In this document: piece after piece, positions 26,201 to 40,000 of the stretch
How the letters are laid out: every line of letters starts with the position of its first letter
Numbering within the stretch: position 1 is the first letter of the stretch
DNA from: Mansonella perstans
Taxonomy: Eukaryota; Nematoda; Chromadorea; Rhabditida; Onchocercidae
Assembly (NCBI GenBank): GCA_037074765.1
Contig: JBAMDO010000031.1
Span: 186,001-250,000, forward strand
DNA length: 64,000 nt
Direction of reading: 5' to 3'
Translations under genes and position numbers: made by a program
The notes under the pieces: model-generated
What the model was told of the DNA's origin: nothing
Database searches by the model: none
The model's input: only the letters and a program-made list of their open reading frames with translations

Positions 26201-29200
26201 AAAGTTGGTAGTGTTAAAGAGTTTCCTTTCGTAATTTTCAGCCTATTTTCAATTTTATAATTTCGCAAAAAATTATTACCTTATTCTTAATAAGTATTTG
26301 CTGTTAAATTTCCTCTTTCATCTCCATTAATTTTTTACTTTCGTATAACTTTTATTTTGTAATTGATATGAAGAAAAGCTTTAAATTTCTCTCAGATTTT
26401 TGGCAATTTTCGAAACCTTATAGGGTAGTGAAATTGATCCGGCTGAAAAAGCATTCGAAGATAATCGAAAAGCATTTATTGAAATTATGCGCGAAATTAG
26501 GAAAAAGGATCTACAGATTAGTCCAACTGAGCTACAAAAGCAAGCCGAACAAGAAATGATCAGTCGCGGCCCAAAGTCAAGAGCTTTTTATAGGTAAATG
26601 ATTAACAGTATTATGTAAATAATTAAAGTGAAAGACGACTTAATAGATATAGTAGTTTACTGTAGATCAAATAACATAACTTCAAGAATCATAATCTATG
26701 ATGAAAAAGTTGTAATAGTAAATGAAAAGGATACAATGTCTTTCAGCTATTGAATTACAGTTTAACGTTTCATATTTTTCCCCAAATAATTAATATCATT
26801 CTGATGAAGAATTTATTAGCGTACTTTAGAGTGCAAGCAATTAGACGATTGGTTGGCAGTGGACATGTAATAAAAAAACAACTTGACAAAGGACAACATG
26901 AAAATGCCGTATGTTTCATTGCTTGTTTTTGAAAAAAGTGAACAACTTTAAATTATTTTAGGAAATTTTTCTAACTTCTGCTTTGAAAAATTTTCAAGAC
27001 ATTTTTCTCGAAAAGTTTTTTCGGTAAAGTCCTTTAATAATTAAGTAAAAAAATAAACTGAGTAACTATCTTGTTATGTTACTGGCATACGCCTTATTGA
27101 AGTATGATGAACAGCAATTTTGATATTCACTAATTTTGAATGAAATACCCAACTTTGAATTTTGAGAAAAAATCCAACTCATTTTACTAAGGATGTAAGA
27201 AATTTGAATAAGGCGGTATTTATTACCATTTACACTTTTTCTTATTTTTAGGAAATTAATGATTATAAATTTGAAGTATAATAAGAATTGATGAAATCGA
27301 CATGACAAATTTAATTAATGAATAAATTATCTGATGTAATTCATAAAATTATTTTGTCCGTCATTTACTTTCTAAATAATTAAATTAAATGATTTTGCCA
27401 TGAATCGGAATAAGAAATTAGATATTTTTGAATTTAAGATTGTTCAAGAACAAGAGAAACAATTAGAAGCAAGCACTTGCAAAATATTTTTTGACCCAGC
27501 TCACTATACGGTACTTGAAAGTATCGGAAAATTCGATGCTGTAATTAGACGAGATGGTGGACCTAAAGGACTTATAGTTATGGTTGATTATTACACTGAA
27601 GATGGGACTGCCAGTGCTGGAAATGATTATATTCCTCTTAAAGGGACAATAATTTTCTATCCGGAAGATAAAACAAAGGTTAATATTTTTATGAGCATAT
27701 GACTTAGGCATAAAATTAATTGTTGAGAGTAAAACATCTATTATTATATGCATAGTAAAAATTTCTAGTAAATTCTTAACAATTAAATTGAAATTTTCAA
27801 GCCATGAAAAGCTGAATTTTGCAGAAGGTAACGATAGAAATTGTGGATGATGATGTTTTTGAAGAAGATGAACACTTTTATTTGCACTTGACTAATTTAA
27901 GAGTACGTATGGAAGATGGCCTGGAATTGGATCCAGCAGAACTTGGCGATATACCGCCAGCTACCCTTGAACTTCCCTCCATTGCTACAGTAATGATTCT
28001 TGGTTTGTTCCAGTCTTGCAATTATCATAAATATTTCTTCTTTTATCTGTAAAAAAAAAGTCTTTTGTGTTCATCGTCCATCTGTTCTTTTCTCTTCGAA
28101 ATTTAATATGAAATCGTAATAATCGTTCTATTAATTACTGTATGATCCAGTGTAATTGTTTTACAAAATTTGCAATCCAGTTTTTCAATAGTCGATTCAA
28201 GATTTGAATATTTTCTGGTTTTTAAAATAAAAAATTTTGAAAAAATAATATTTTTGTAGTGAAAATTGAAAATTTTAGATGACGATCATGCTGGAGTATT
28301 TTCCTTCGAAAATGATCATTTTCAAATTGTTGAAAATTGTGGTTGTGTTTCGCTCAAAATACAGCGAAATTCAGGATGCCGTGGTAACATCATTATCCCA
28401 TATAGGTAAGTTTATTTGAATTATTAGATTTATTGTCTTTGAGAATTAAAATTTTAGTTTTGATGAGAAAACTCATTCATTTGTCCATTTAATACATCAA
28501 AAACTATCATCTTTCATAGAAATTCAATTTTGAATATTAATTTGCAATTCTAAAATCATAAACAAAATGTAAAACTACAATACAGATGATTGGACTCAAG
28601 TTTGCAAAAGCAACTTCCAAGTTTTTTAACTTCTCAAATTTTCGCTAACATTAAGAAGAAAAAAATAGATATTCGGCTTTCAAACTTTTTATGCCTTAAG
28701 GAAAACTGGAGGAAAAAATAAGTTTTAGTAAATATTCCTGCAAATATTAGCAGGGAAAGCTTTGAAAATTCCTTCTTTTACATAGAATTTCGCTGTCTCA
28801 TTTCTTTCATACATAATTTTTGCTATAGCTAATAGTAGTTAAGAAATGTTAATACAAGACTAAGCCGCTCAATGAGACTTGGATTCAAATACATTATATT
28901 TCCGCACTGGATTCAGCGTTAGACTTTTTTCTTTTCACTCATTGTTACCAATGTAATTTTTTACTGCATTATTAAAAATTGAGAGAGAAATGAAACTTAT
29001 GAATGGATGCCAACGATCTGCGCAGATATCTTAAATGCTCCATCGATTTCAAAATTTATGAAATATCTTATTTGAAATACAGTAAATGAAGAATTAAAGA
29101 TTTGTTATAGGAAGAATTTCATTCCACATGTTTAGTTATCAACATTATTTATTGTTTTCTTCTTTAATTTAAAAATTATTTGTTTACTCTGGAAAGATAT

Positions 29201-32200
29201 CAGTGCAATGGAAAGCAATTTTCCAGGACAATTGATGGTACTGCATTACGTGGAAAGCATTACCAGCTTGAACAAGGTCAAGTTATTTTCGAAAATAATC
29301 AAATTGAGTAAGTTAATTTCCTTTTTCAATTTTAGTTTTCAGTGCTATATTTAATTTTTTTTATTCCTATCGTTATTTTTTGAAATTATCAAATTCTATT
29401 ACCTTGGAAGAAATCCTTTTTTAGAGCATTCATTGAAATTGGTGTCATGAACACTGAACAGTACGAACGAATGGATTACTTTTTTGTTGAGCTTGGTCAA
29501 CCGATCTGGGTCAGCAAGACGTCAAGTAATTTAATATTTCCTTTAATATTATACAATTAATCAATTAATTAACTGTGCTTTTGGTGAAAAAAATTGAGCT
29601 GTAATTATTCCACCTTAATAATGTTGAGTTTTCCAGCATTTACCATCATGACGATTTGATGTTCCACTCGCGTAATTTAGAATAGCAATAAACAATTTGC
29701 CCTTCGCTAGTAATGAACGATTTGCAATAAATGTCTAATGATAGAACAGAAAATTGGCAACACAGTGAAAAAACTTTCAAGTAAAATTGTTCAGTTCAGA
29801 TTTGCAAAAAATCCAAGAGCGCTTCCTGAGACGAACAGAAAAAATGAAAAATAAGTCGTTGAGAAATTTAAACAAAAATATCAATTCATTTGATTGTGGA
29901 GATATATTATAAAAAAAAATCCTAAAACTTAATGAAAGCTAATTTCGATTCTTTTTTCCAATTGCATTTTTATTGGAGAAAATATTCACGTAAAATTTCT
30001 CAGAATTAGAACGAAAAGATAGCGGGAAACTATAAGATCTTTTAAAAATAATATATGGCGAATATAGATGTGAGGAGGGTTAAATCACCACTTGCCAAAA
30101 TGAAAAACTCCTTTTACAAATGACCAAAACTATTCTGAAATCATCATATTATTCTGTCTAATATGCTTTGGTAGAATTTTTTGTGCTTCGTTTAATTTAG
30201 AAAATTAAACTTCGAAAAATATTAAAATTGCAAAAAAAGCATACATGAAATGCCTTTTAATTTCATCATTAATTTTTCCTCGTTTATATTTATTGATGTC
30301 AAATTTCTTTTAAATTAATAGCAAAAAAAACTTTTTTCTTCTAAATAAGTCTTTTTTAGCAACTACAGCAGCATTAATGCCATCCACATATCCCGGCAAT
30401 TTCACTAGTACCTCTTCTTCTTTTCATCTTTCCAATAATTCCAATCGAAGAAAGAGTTCTGGCTTTGACAGCAATCAAGATCAAGGTCCTTCTTTGATCT
30501 TCGATAATTATTTGCTTTAATAACTATTTGCTTTAGTGCTCTGTGATTCATTTACGTAATTCTGATTAATTACTTGCTCATTGGCGTCAGAATTGCCTAC
30601 AGACATCTTTGTAGCAACAAGAAGTAACAATGAGGAAATAAGAGTTAAGCTTGTTTAAATAGAATTAATTCTATCTATAAAAAAAATTGTTATTGCTCTG
30701 ACTCGCGAAAAATTTACCAATTAGCGCAAAAAATGCTCTAAAAGGAATAATATTTCATTACCATCAAATTTATATTATTGGCATAGATGTAGCTCTTCCT
30801 GGGATAGTTTGATCAATTTGAAAATTTAGAAACTTACAACTTAGAAAGGAACATTCAACTTTGAATTTCAAAAAAAATTATTTATGTATTATTTATAGAT
30901 TTTTCATTAAGAAACGAACGATGACAAAATTAATCCTCAGTTACTTTCTACGAAGTGATATTTTCAAGAACTTGCAAAAATAATACCTTTTCTCTATCCA
31001 AATGCCCAAATAGGCCTAAATATGAGATTTTTTTGCAAGTTGCACCTTAACATTATAATGTATTATTTATAGATTTCGATGAAAAAGAACAGTTAACAAA
31101 AGAGGAGGTTGAAATTGCTAAATTAGGAAAGCCATATTTGGGAAAATTCAGAAAATGTCAAATTACCATCAAAGAAAGCAAGGAATTTCAGGTTAACATA
31201 TTTTCAAAATTATCAATGAATGAAAAGATTTTAATTATTAGCTGAATAACAAATGATGAAAGCTTCAAGTGATGAAAAAATTTATTTAGTTTCATTTCAA
31301 CATTTCTAAGTTTGCTAAAATCAAAGTAATTAACGTCAAATTTTCTAATATATTTGAATTTCATATCGAATTTTCAGAATGTCATCGATCGTATGTTACG
31401 GAATGCTAATGCGTCGTTTATGCTCGGTACAACAAGCTGGCGTGAACAGTTTGCTGATGCTTTAACTATTCATACCGGTATTGTTTAATTGTTTAAGATC
31501 ATGTTTACATTTTCCATTCATTTTATTTTCTTATGAAAAACAGTTTTTTTAAAAAATATTTTGGATATCTATTGATTTAACTTAATCACTTTTTAACAAT
31601 GTTTCTTTTTGGAAGATCATATAGGTAGACGTGTGTGCACAAATATATTGGAATAATAGGATGAACTTGAAATTTTAGAAAAATGAATACTGACAGTAAT
31701 ATTTGATTCTGTTCTTTAAAGGATTTGAGGACGATGAAAGTAACGATCAAGAAGAGATGAATAAAGTAGAACGACCAATGTTCTTTGATTATTTCATGCA
31801 TTTTTTGTCTCTACCATGGAAATTACTGTTTGCAGCCATACCACCAACAGGTTAATATATTTCCTACTTTGTTGCAAAATTACCATATTTTTGAAATTGC
31901 AACAAAAAAAAATGAATTTCAGATTATTGGGATGGCTGGGCATGTTTCATTGTATCAATTCTTTTGATCGGTATCTTAACAGCCATTCTTGGTGATTTGG
32001 CATCACACTTTGGATGCTGGATTAGTCTTAAGGATGCTGTTACGGCTATTTCGTTTGTCGCTCTTGGTACTTCGATTCCAGGCAAATTGTTTCTTGTAGA
32101 TTACTTTAAACATGGAATTGATAAGTAGGATAGCTTTACCAAGATTATGCAGCATTTTTAAATTTGACAGTTCTTGAACAAAACTATTAACTTCAGAAAA

Positions 32201-33268
32201 TCTAAAGCGAAAACGATGAGAAAGTTGTTGTCATAATCTGCTACTTAATTTGTTAAAAAAAAAAAGGAAAAAAAAAGAATAACTAGGAACATAAATAGAC
32301 AATTAAAAATTGGTTAATTATCCTTGAGCTAGTTTTTCAAATAAAAAACTTTTAGATACATTTGCATCAAGAGTGGCAGCAATCCAGGATAAATACGCTG
32401 ATTCGTCAATTGGTAATGTTACCGGATCGAATGGTGTTAATGTATTTCTAGGAATAGGTTCGTCAGTTCTAATTATTAGTCACACTATAAGAATTTGCGA
32501 ATTTCGGTTGTCACAGTAAACAAGAATTACTTGAAATTTTATGATGACTGTGCAAAAATTTTCTTCTTTAAGAAAAAATGTGATTTCTTATTATATATAT
32601 ATTTTTTATTTTCTTTAAGAAAAAAAAATGATTGATGTTTTTTCTCAGGAATAGCATGGACGATAGCAGCAGTTTATCATCGTTGGCATGGTGATAATTT
32701 CTATGTCGAACAAGGAACGCTTGCATTTTCGGTGACAATATTTATCGTTGAAGCATTGATCTGCATTGCAGTAATTATAATAAGACGACGTCCTCCAATT
32801 GGAGGTGAATTGGGTGGACCTATGAAGTATAAGGTTAAAGTTAGCAATAATTCTTATCTGAGTGGTCAAATTTTAAAATCAAAATTTTTTTAAGCTCTAA
32901 AAAGATAAAGGAAGCCCTAACTATTGCAGTTTATTTCAACATATATTCCGATAGTTAAGTTTATAGGAAAAGTGGATGGTTCAGGAAGTATGTCTCAAAA
33001 CATCGAAAATTGCTAGTAGTTTTATTTCAGTAAACTGATTTAGCTCCAATAAATTCAAAATTGTAATCTATTTAGAATTTTAGATCATCTATTAGCATTG
33101 GTCTCTTTAAATTTATTATGACGTTATTTGTGATCCATCATTAAAATTGAAAAATGCCCAATGAATTTCTGTTTTCAGGTGCTAACATCAGGTTTTTTCG
33201 TTGCACTTTGGTTTATTTACCTCGGTCTCTCTGCGCTCGAATCATATCACGTCATTTCTGGTTTTTAA
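23238..33268 (+). CDS. ncx: Na+/Ca2+ exchanger, NCX/SLC8 family
   Basis: A plasma-membrane antiporter that extrudes Ca2+ in exchange for Na+. About 22 exons join in phase: 23238-23440, 23906-24040, 24227-24330, 25220-25257, 25546-25709, 25841-25985, 26105-26203, 26424-26593, 26830-26908, ~27415-27678, 27825-28002, 28279-28405, 29227-29307, 29425-29525, 30360-30485, 31073-31191, 31378-31477, 31722-31850, 31923-32081, 32356-32457, 32649-32833 and 33179-33268. The product is about 965 aa, the usual length. It starts with a signal peptide (cleavage near PVQA). Alpha-1 contains [19 protein letters not shown]; an XIP-like basic segment follows ([12 protein letters not shown]). Two Calx-beta domains carry acidic Ca2+ sites ([17 protein letters not shown]). 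Alpha-2 reads [20 protein letters not shown]. The exon at 30360 encodes a Ser/Asn-rich linker and may be optional. The exon 10 acceptor is weak, so its start is uncertain. The intron after 32081 uses a GC donor. Which of the several nematode ncx paralogues this is cannot be decided. Confidence 0.95.
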
Positions 33269-34428
33269 AACAAATTCGAACACCGCTCATAGTTTCATAT
33301 GTCATCATTCTTTTTAATTTAATTATAATAAGCTGCATGTTTTATTTATTCATTACAAACTTAGAAATTTAAAAATTTCTCGCCTTTGATTTCAACTTTT
33401 GGTCTCATCAATGCCATTAGTTTTTTTCATTTCATCTGCGCTGCCTACATGCAAATGCAATTTGCAAAAAAAGAAATGTATATGTTGCAGGTAAATGCAA
33501 GTTAGATGAATGCTTGAATTGCATGTATAATAAAAGAGAGATATTTCAAATGATTTTCACACAATTTAGGATCGAAGATTCAGCATGTACACATGAAACG
33601 TAGATAAATTATATTTACATCACTAATGAACACACCTATTAAAAAAAGAGCTTAAGATTTACGAGAAGGCTTAGACTTTAGCAGAGGACTGTCTCTTCTA
33701 GTCTTTGTCAGGATTCTGAAGCTAAAGTGTAAATTTCAAAGATAAATTTCAAAAAAAAAAAGCTAAAGTGTAAATCTCCTGAAATTCACTGTAGTTTATT
33801 GAAATGTAAAAATCTAGCATGTTAATTATTTCGAGATTAATACTAGCGCTATCGACTACTAAAATGCTTCCTTAGTAATTGGGAATAGATTATGTTATTG
33901 AAATTACACCTACATAAGGAAAGAGTTCGAAGAGATTTAAGGGAATTAATGAAATCCAGTGAAAATACTTTGCTCACCAAGTTAACTACGATTTACAAGA
34001 AAATTTGAATTTGCTGTAATTGCAATCAGTGAGCGATCTTCTTTTTATATCCTTGATTGATCTGAGATGAAGAACCAATAAGGATAAGTGAACAGATAAA
34101 TGAATAAAGTCAAAGTGAAAAGTATCCAAAAAACCTTCAGAAGTTTTTACTAAGTTAAAGTATATGGAGTAGGTAAAATGAGCTATGGTATTTCTTGTGT
34201 AGCTACGTAAACAATAAAAAAGGCCACATCGCACAACCAAATATTTCAATCTTGATAGCTCTGGCCATAATATATAAATCTCAGGCTTTTATTGCCGAAC
34301 TAATGGAACTGAGCCATGTTTCCTTTTTTTGCATTCAGTAAATATCAGAATTTGTACCTTGCCTACTCTCCTAACTTAAATCAATTTCTCCCTTCTTTTT
34401 TATCCCGAAAGCTCTAGTTACATGAAGA
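33269..34428. other. Intergenic after ncx
   Basis: This holds the 3' UTR of the exchanger and AT-rich DNA between a plus-strand and a minus-strand unit. A short duplicated phrase (gctaaagtgtaaat) occurs near 33720 and 33760. No gene is visible. Confidence 0.5.
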
Positions 34429-35459
34429 TCAATTACAGGATGAAGATTGGTTTGGAAATGATAAATCTAGCCAGAGTGCTGTAATTGACATCTTTAAGGC
34501 TTTAGCAGCATCACGAATCACTCCGCCAGGCAAATCCACAAGGAATTTCTGAAATGATTTCGGTAATTAAACCGGTACAGTCATTGTCACTGCTATTTTT
34601 CAGTGTGTGCTCTTTACTAATCGATCAACCAATGAATAAAATTTCCACAAAAACTGCTTGGAATAGAATGTTACAGGAATTAAATTCATAATAAGTCAGT
34701 AATTGAAGAATACCGAAAACGCTAAATATAATATTATTAAATATAAATTAATGAATATAAAGTAAAATATTAATGAAGATATTCGAATACGAAATATTGT
34801 AAAACTATTCAAGTGGTAATATTTCAGTTCAAGGGCATAAAATATTAGGAAGACATATAAATTTTTCCAATTATGTTGGACATCCTTGAAAGCAATTCAA
34901 ATGTCATAAATCAAGCAGCCAGAGCATAAAAAGAAAAGAAAAACAAATTTCAAAGTACTTTTAGAGTATAATCGACTAAGATTCAATTGGTTCGAAAACT
35001 ATAATTAAAAAGAGACTTTTTGACACGACTATGAGAAATAAAATGCTAATATCAGGCAGTTTTTTCAGTTGATCATATACAGCATCATCAGGAGTCATAG
35101 AAGAACTAATTCCACTTTCAACATCGTTGTCTGATTGTTTAAGGCCTGAACGATTTGGCAGCTGACTGGATTGTGGCTGGAATCATTTCAAATTTATTAG
35201 ATTTCGAATAGTTAAGACAACCATAGGATGAAGACAAAATAAATGAATGAAAAACATTTTGAATTTTTTTAAATAAGAAGAAACGATGAAATAACTGCAT
35301 TAAAAGTGAAAAAGCGATACGATATTATCCAATTTTTTTCAAAACTTTTCATTACTATTTTGAAATATTAACAAAAAATATTTCCCATTATGAGATCTAG
35401 CCTAGAATATTTCATCCGAACATGACAATAATGATATCTCGGCATCAGAGTGGACATTT
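34429..35459 (-). CDS. Possible small minus-strand gene, product unknown
   Basis: Speculative. Three minus-strand blocks join in phase: 35422-35459 (after TCTAG, containing an ATG), 35081-35176 (after ATTCCAG; 32 codons, phase 0 at both ends, donor GTATAT) and 34429-34548 (after ATTTCAG, 40 codons ending in TGA). The predicted text is of normal composition (SGISSSMTPDDA, then LVDLPGGVIRDAAKALKMS). I recognise no family. The last block is also open on the plus strand behind an acceptor at 34439 (DEDWFGNDKSSQ...), so strand is uncertain. Another coding-like minus-strand block lies at about 36362-36471 (FEWDQLMIERKC), and may be an upstream exon. Transcript data would settle it. Confidence 0.3.
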
Positions 35460-37014
35460 CTAGACACAGTTAGGTATGCTGAACGGACACGTGGAAAGGA
35501 CACTACTCACAATTGTTGCAAACACGCTGATAATAAAAAAAGGCCAACCCAATGAGGACAGACAAGTCCTGTTGCAAAAGACATAGTGGAAAATGCTCTT
35601 AAGTAGTATTAGCAAAGTATGTTTCTTTATGCGTTCACTTTTTTTCTCAATGATTCTATGTATGTCCGCAAAAAGAGACAGCAACATTGTGGATGACTGC
35701 TCTCCAAAACACCTAATTGAAGGTCAAAACAGGGTACTTATTTCATGTTATCCTAATATCTTTTTAAATAGTCCAAAATCAATAATAAATATTTCTTCAG
35801 ACCTTGACTATTTTAACTATGAATAATTGTTAACACTATATTCAAAGTCATTAATTTTAAATTGCATTGGAATTTTATGAAATATACAGATTTAAATAGT
35901 TAGAATGTAAATTCATTTTAACATCATTAAAATTTTACTTTTTATTTTATAATCCAAAAAAAGTTTATCATCTGCAGCTTTTCGTTTATGCCTTATCATA
36001 TTATTTTTATATTATTTTGTAGCTTCCTGAATTTTGTATTCGTTGCAAATTGTAATATTACATTGAATATTATAATTTTGTTAAAAAAGCTAGCAAAGAA
36101 CTCTAATGAATCTTGCAAGAAAATATTATCATAGAATTCATATTTGTTAAAGCATAACTTTGCATAAAACAAATTTGCAAAAAAAAGAAAAAAAGAATTC
36201 ATTTAAGCATCTTCATAGATAGGAGATACTTCTTGCTTGCAAGCATTTTCTTTAAATTTGATTTGTAGCAATTGTAAAGATAGATAATATGCGAGATGGC
36301 CAATATGTGTACAGTTTGATTAATTGAATTCAAATATTCAAAAGTTACTAGTGATAACCTATATTTGCTATCCCTATCATCATCATCTTTTTTAACATTT
36401 TGCTTTGATATTTCAGGAATATTGCACTTTCGTTCAATCATTAATTGATCCCATTCAAAGATAGTTCCCAATACATACGCATTTACTTATGAAATAATTT
36501 AATTTAATTGCTGATATTTGTTATCAAGCTTGATTCATAACTAAGTTTTGACAAATAAAAATTCTAAACTTCATTATAGTAAATACAAAGTTGCTTTTGG
36601 GTCAATTCCTCCAGAAAAGTTCTACGTCTTAACGTTACGACTGTTGAATTATAGCAGTGAACATCATGTCTGATTCTCTATACATCCCATAACTTCTTCG
36701 TCTTTGTATTGAAAAGCTTAAACATTATTTTATTCGCAAAGAATTCGATAAAAGCAAATCAACAAAAATCAAAACAATGACAACTGAAATGATGGATATA
36801 TTTCAGATGCGAATTTCAAAAAAAAAAAAAAAAAACATTGCTCACCAAATCAATAAAACTGAAAATTAATTAATAAGAAGAAATAAGAAAACTGGCTCGC
36901 AAACATAAAGTCTAACTTTTGTTTCCTTTGTTTCTTAAGCATAAATTTTCTGATTAAAGAAATTCAAGCAATATTCCAAATAATATCTTGACAAAGGTAT
37001 CAGGTAAATGGTAT
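35460..37014. other. Intergenic, possible upstream exons of the 34.4-kb gene
   Basis: No firm gene. Open frames at 35460-35687 (minus), 35593-35826 (plus) and 36199-36471 (minus) lack a consistent splice chain. The minus block at 36362-36471 has the best composition. Downstream of 37014 the cct-7 gene ends. Confidence 0.4.
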
Positions 37015-40000
37015 CTACATATCAGGTAACTGACCACCACCTGCAGAACGAGGGTTCTTGATCGTTTGATCAATACTTAAAACAAGACATGCTGCTTCGG
37101 TTGCTGCTGCCAGCGCATTCTGAAAATAGTGCTTGAAGATTGATGTTTTGTAAAGAAAAATAAGAACTCCGAACTCTTCACATACCCAAGGCGCAGAGTG
37201 CTGATAATTTAAACAAAATTTTTTTCACATATTTTTTGTTTCTGCTAGCTTGCAACTATTTTAGCTTATAGCTTCATCTATATTATACGTCCCGCGTTGT
37301 CCTTAATTACTGTTTCCACAAAACAGTAATCAAGAAGAAAAATTTCTTTATGAAACTCGAAAAGAACAAACTAGTTTCACAACAGCTGGTTCCCAAATGC
37401 ATGCTTCCATATTGTCACAAACATCTTCCGCGTAGATATCAATTCCTGCCCATTTATCTTCCTTCGCATGTCGGTGTCGCAATCGATTCAGCACATCCGT
37501 GGCATCTATGCCTGCATTGTAGCACAGCTGCTTTGGAATTATCTTAAAAATGCAAAGGTTTTTTATAAAAATTTAAATAAAACTCATGATTACTCCTAGC
37601 TCAATAATTAAATAATCAGAAAATCAGTGGCAAAAAAAATTTCTATATGAATGGAAGTGAAAATACTAAGAATTTCACATTCTATAGTTCATCATCAAAT
37701 GGCGAACAAAAAACCTGATAAAACTGGATGAGAACAAAAGAATAAACAATGAACAAGTAATTCGAACAAAGTAAAAGAAAATTTGGCTTATTAATTTTGA
37801 ACTTCAATTCCTCCGCTAACACATGATAGCACTTGTGTGAAAAAGGTAAAACCGAACAAAACGAGACCTCTAAAGCCTTAGCGAATGCTTGCCAAAAGAA
37901 CTGCTCTTTACCCGCGATAGTTCTAGAAATATCTCTAATATGACGTGAAAGTTCCATTTCAACAGCACCACCACCTGAAATTGAACAAGTAAAATGATCC
38001 CTCATTTTATTAACACCCTTTATTAACAATTTTATTAGCACAAGCACAGGATTATAATTAAGCAAAATTGTATGCAAAAAAGACAAGTACATACTGATAC
38101 TCAACACGGAGCGACAAAGGAGGTCTGCCATATATGCAGGAAGCTTTTTTGAGAGTAGAGGACGTAATTATAGTGAATTAAATGCTCGAAATCTAATACA
38201 ATAACAAACAACATGACTTAAACCATATAAAATTATCCAAAATAACGCAAAAGAAACCTGCGACAATTGTATCATTTTTTTTAGCACGTCGTACAATCAT
38301 GATTGCATCGTGCAAAGAACGTTCCGTTTCTGCGATGAATTGCTCTGCACCACCGCGCAAAATTACGGTGCAAGACTTGGCTTTTGTACAGTCCAGGAAA
38401 AAGTTATATCTGAAGTGGAATGAATTTGAAAGAAATCAAACAATTGAGAAAAGCTAGAAATTAACTAACATATGGCAACAAAGTACGACAATATCGAAAC
38501 ATAATTTTACCTAATGTTGTTACCGGCAGTACTCAAAACCAACAGTAAAAAATCCAATTTCTGAATTACATGAAATGCATAGGAAAAAAATGGAAGCAAT
38601 ACCGTTCACTTCCTACTTGCTGTTCGTAAAATTCCCCACAGCTTCCAAGAAGTTCCTTACCAATCTGAGATACGGTTGTGAGAACAGTACCACCACATGC
38701 CGCAATTAGTCTCTCCATATCAGCCTGTTCCACACGTCCCGCACAGAACATATCTCTGCAACAAGGTTTTGAGAAACTTATGCAAAAATTAAAATAATGT
38801 CGAAGTGGAAAATTTTATACGATATAAAGATTAAAATGAATAAAAAAAGTAAAGCCATTCCTCAACTAAAATAAAAATTATACTGAAAGAACGTTATTTA
38901 TAAGCAAAAAGGAGTTTACCAGAGATAAAATTTTGAAGCAAGAGTTTTTTTAATCCAATATGAAAATATCATTTAACGGAAAAAAGTACCTGTCAGCAAA
39001 CCACTGTGTTGCCACATCCCCAATCGGCAGTTTCGAAAGTACTACTTTCGCTCCGGATTCATGAATTTTCTTCAGTTTATCATATAAAATTGTCCATTCA
39101 GCATCAACAATCTGAAAAACAAGGAAAGATGTAAAATAACAGTACTATAATAGAAATCAGCAATAAAGCTTGTATAATTTTAACTAGCACCAGTGAGAGC
39201 AACTATTTTCAGTAATAGCTGAGACCTCTACGGAAACAAATACCTTTTGATATTCATCCACACTCTGAATTCTCATTTCTGCGTTATCTTTTTCAGCTTT
39301 AAGCTCCAATTCAATGTTAAGTAAAGCGATGAAAGGATTTTTGTAATGTTTCGGTTGCATTTCAAAACCTGCATAACTGAATGCCTTCTTGAATGCGACG
39401 CCTTTAACAAGTTGTGAATCCTGAAAAATTAATGTCAATAACTAGAAGAATTCATAAAAGTAAGGTAATCAATCCTTCAGAAAAACACATACCAAAAGAG
39501 ATCCACCGTTAACTTTCTTAATACCTATCATATTTGATGACAGATTTTCATCCAGGTATGAGACGGCATCGACAGCTATTTCAGCGAAAAATTCCCGTTC
39601 TTGGCTTATCTTGAATATTAATAAAGTAAATGTAAATAATTTAGAAAAAAAAAATTCTGTATAAGCTCATGCAACGCAGCATACAACTTTAATAAAATAA
39701 AAATGCATTATTACAAGCTAGAAAAAATCCTAGCGATTCATTAGTTCGTTTACCCATTTACCTACTCTGAGATAGTTAAGCAGTGATTCTAATCAAAAGT
39801 GGTTAGAAATTCAACCATAAATGTCAAAAACACAACAAATATGTGAGAAATGTAAAACGCACCAATTTACTACTGAGACAGGTAGTGGCACATCGCTTCA
39901 GCATTTCACGCATATTACTACTACCACTGATTTTTTCGGCCAATTGTTTAAGCCGATTGATTGCCTTAAATTACAAAATATTTAAGAATGCTTCCATCCT

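Noticed and set aside
33986..34249. 87-codon minus-strand frame downstream of ncx
   Set aside because: No in-phase junction to the candidate gene at 34.4-35.5 kb and no family resemblance.
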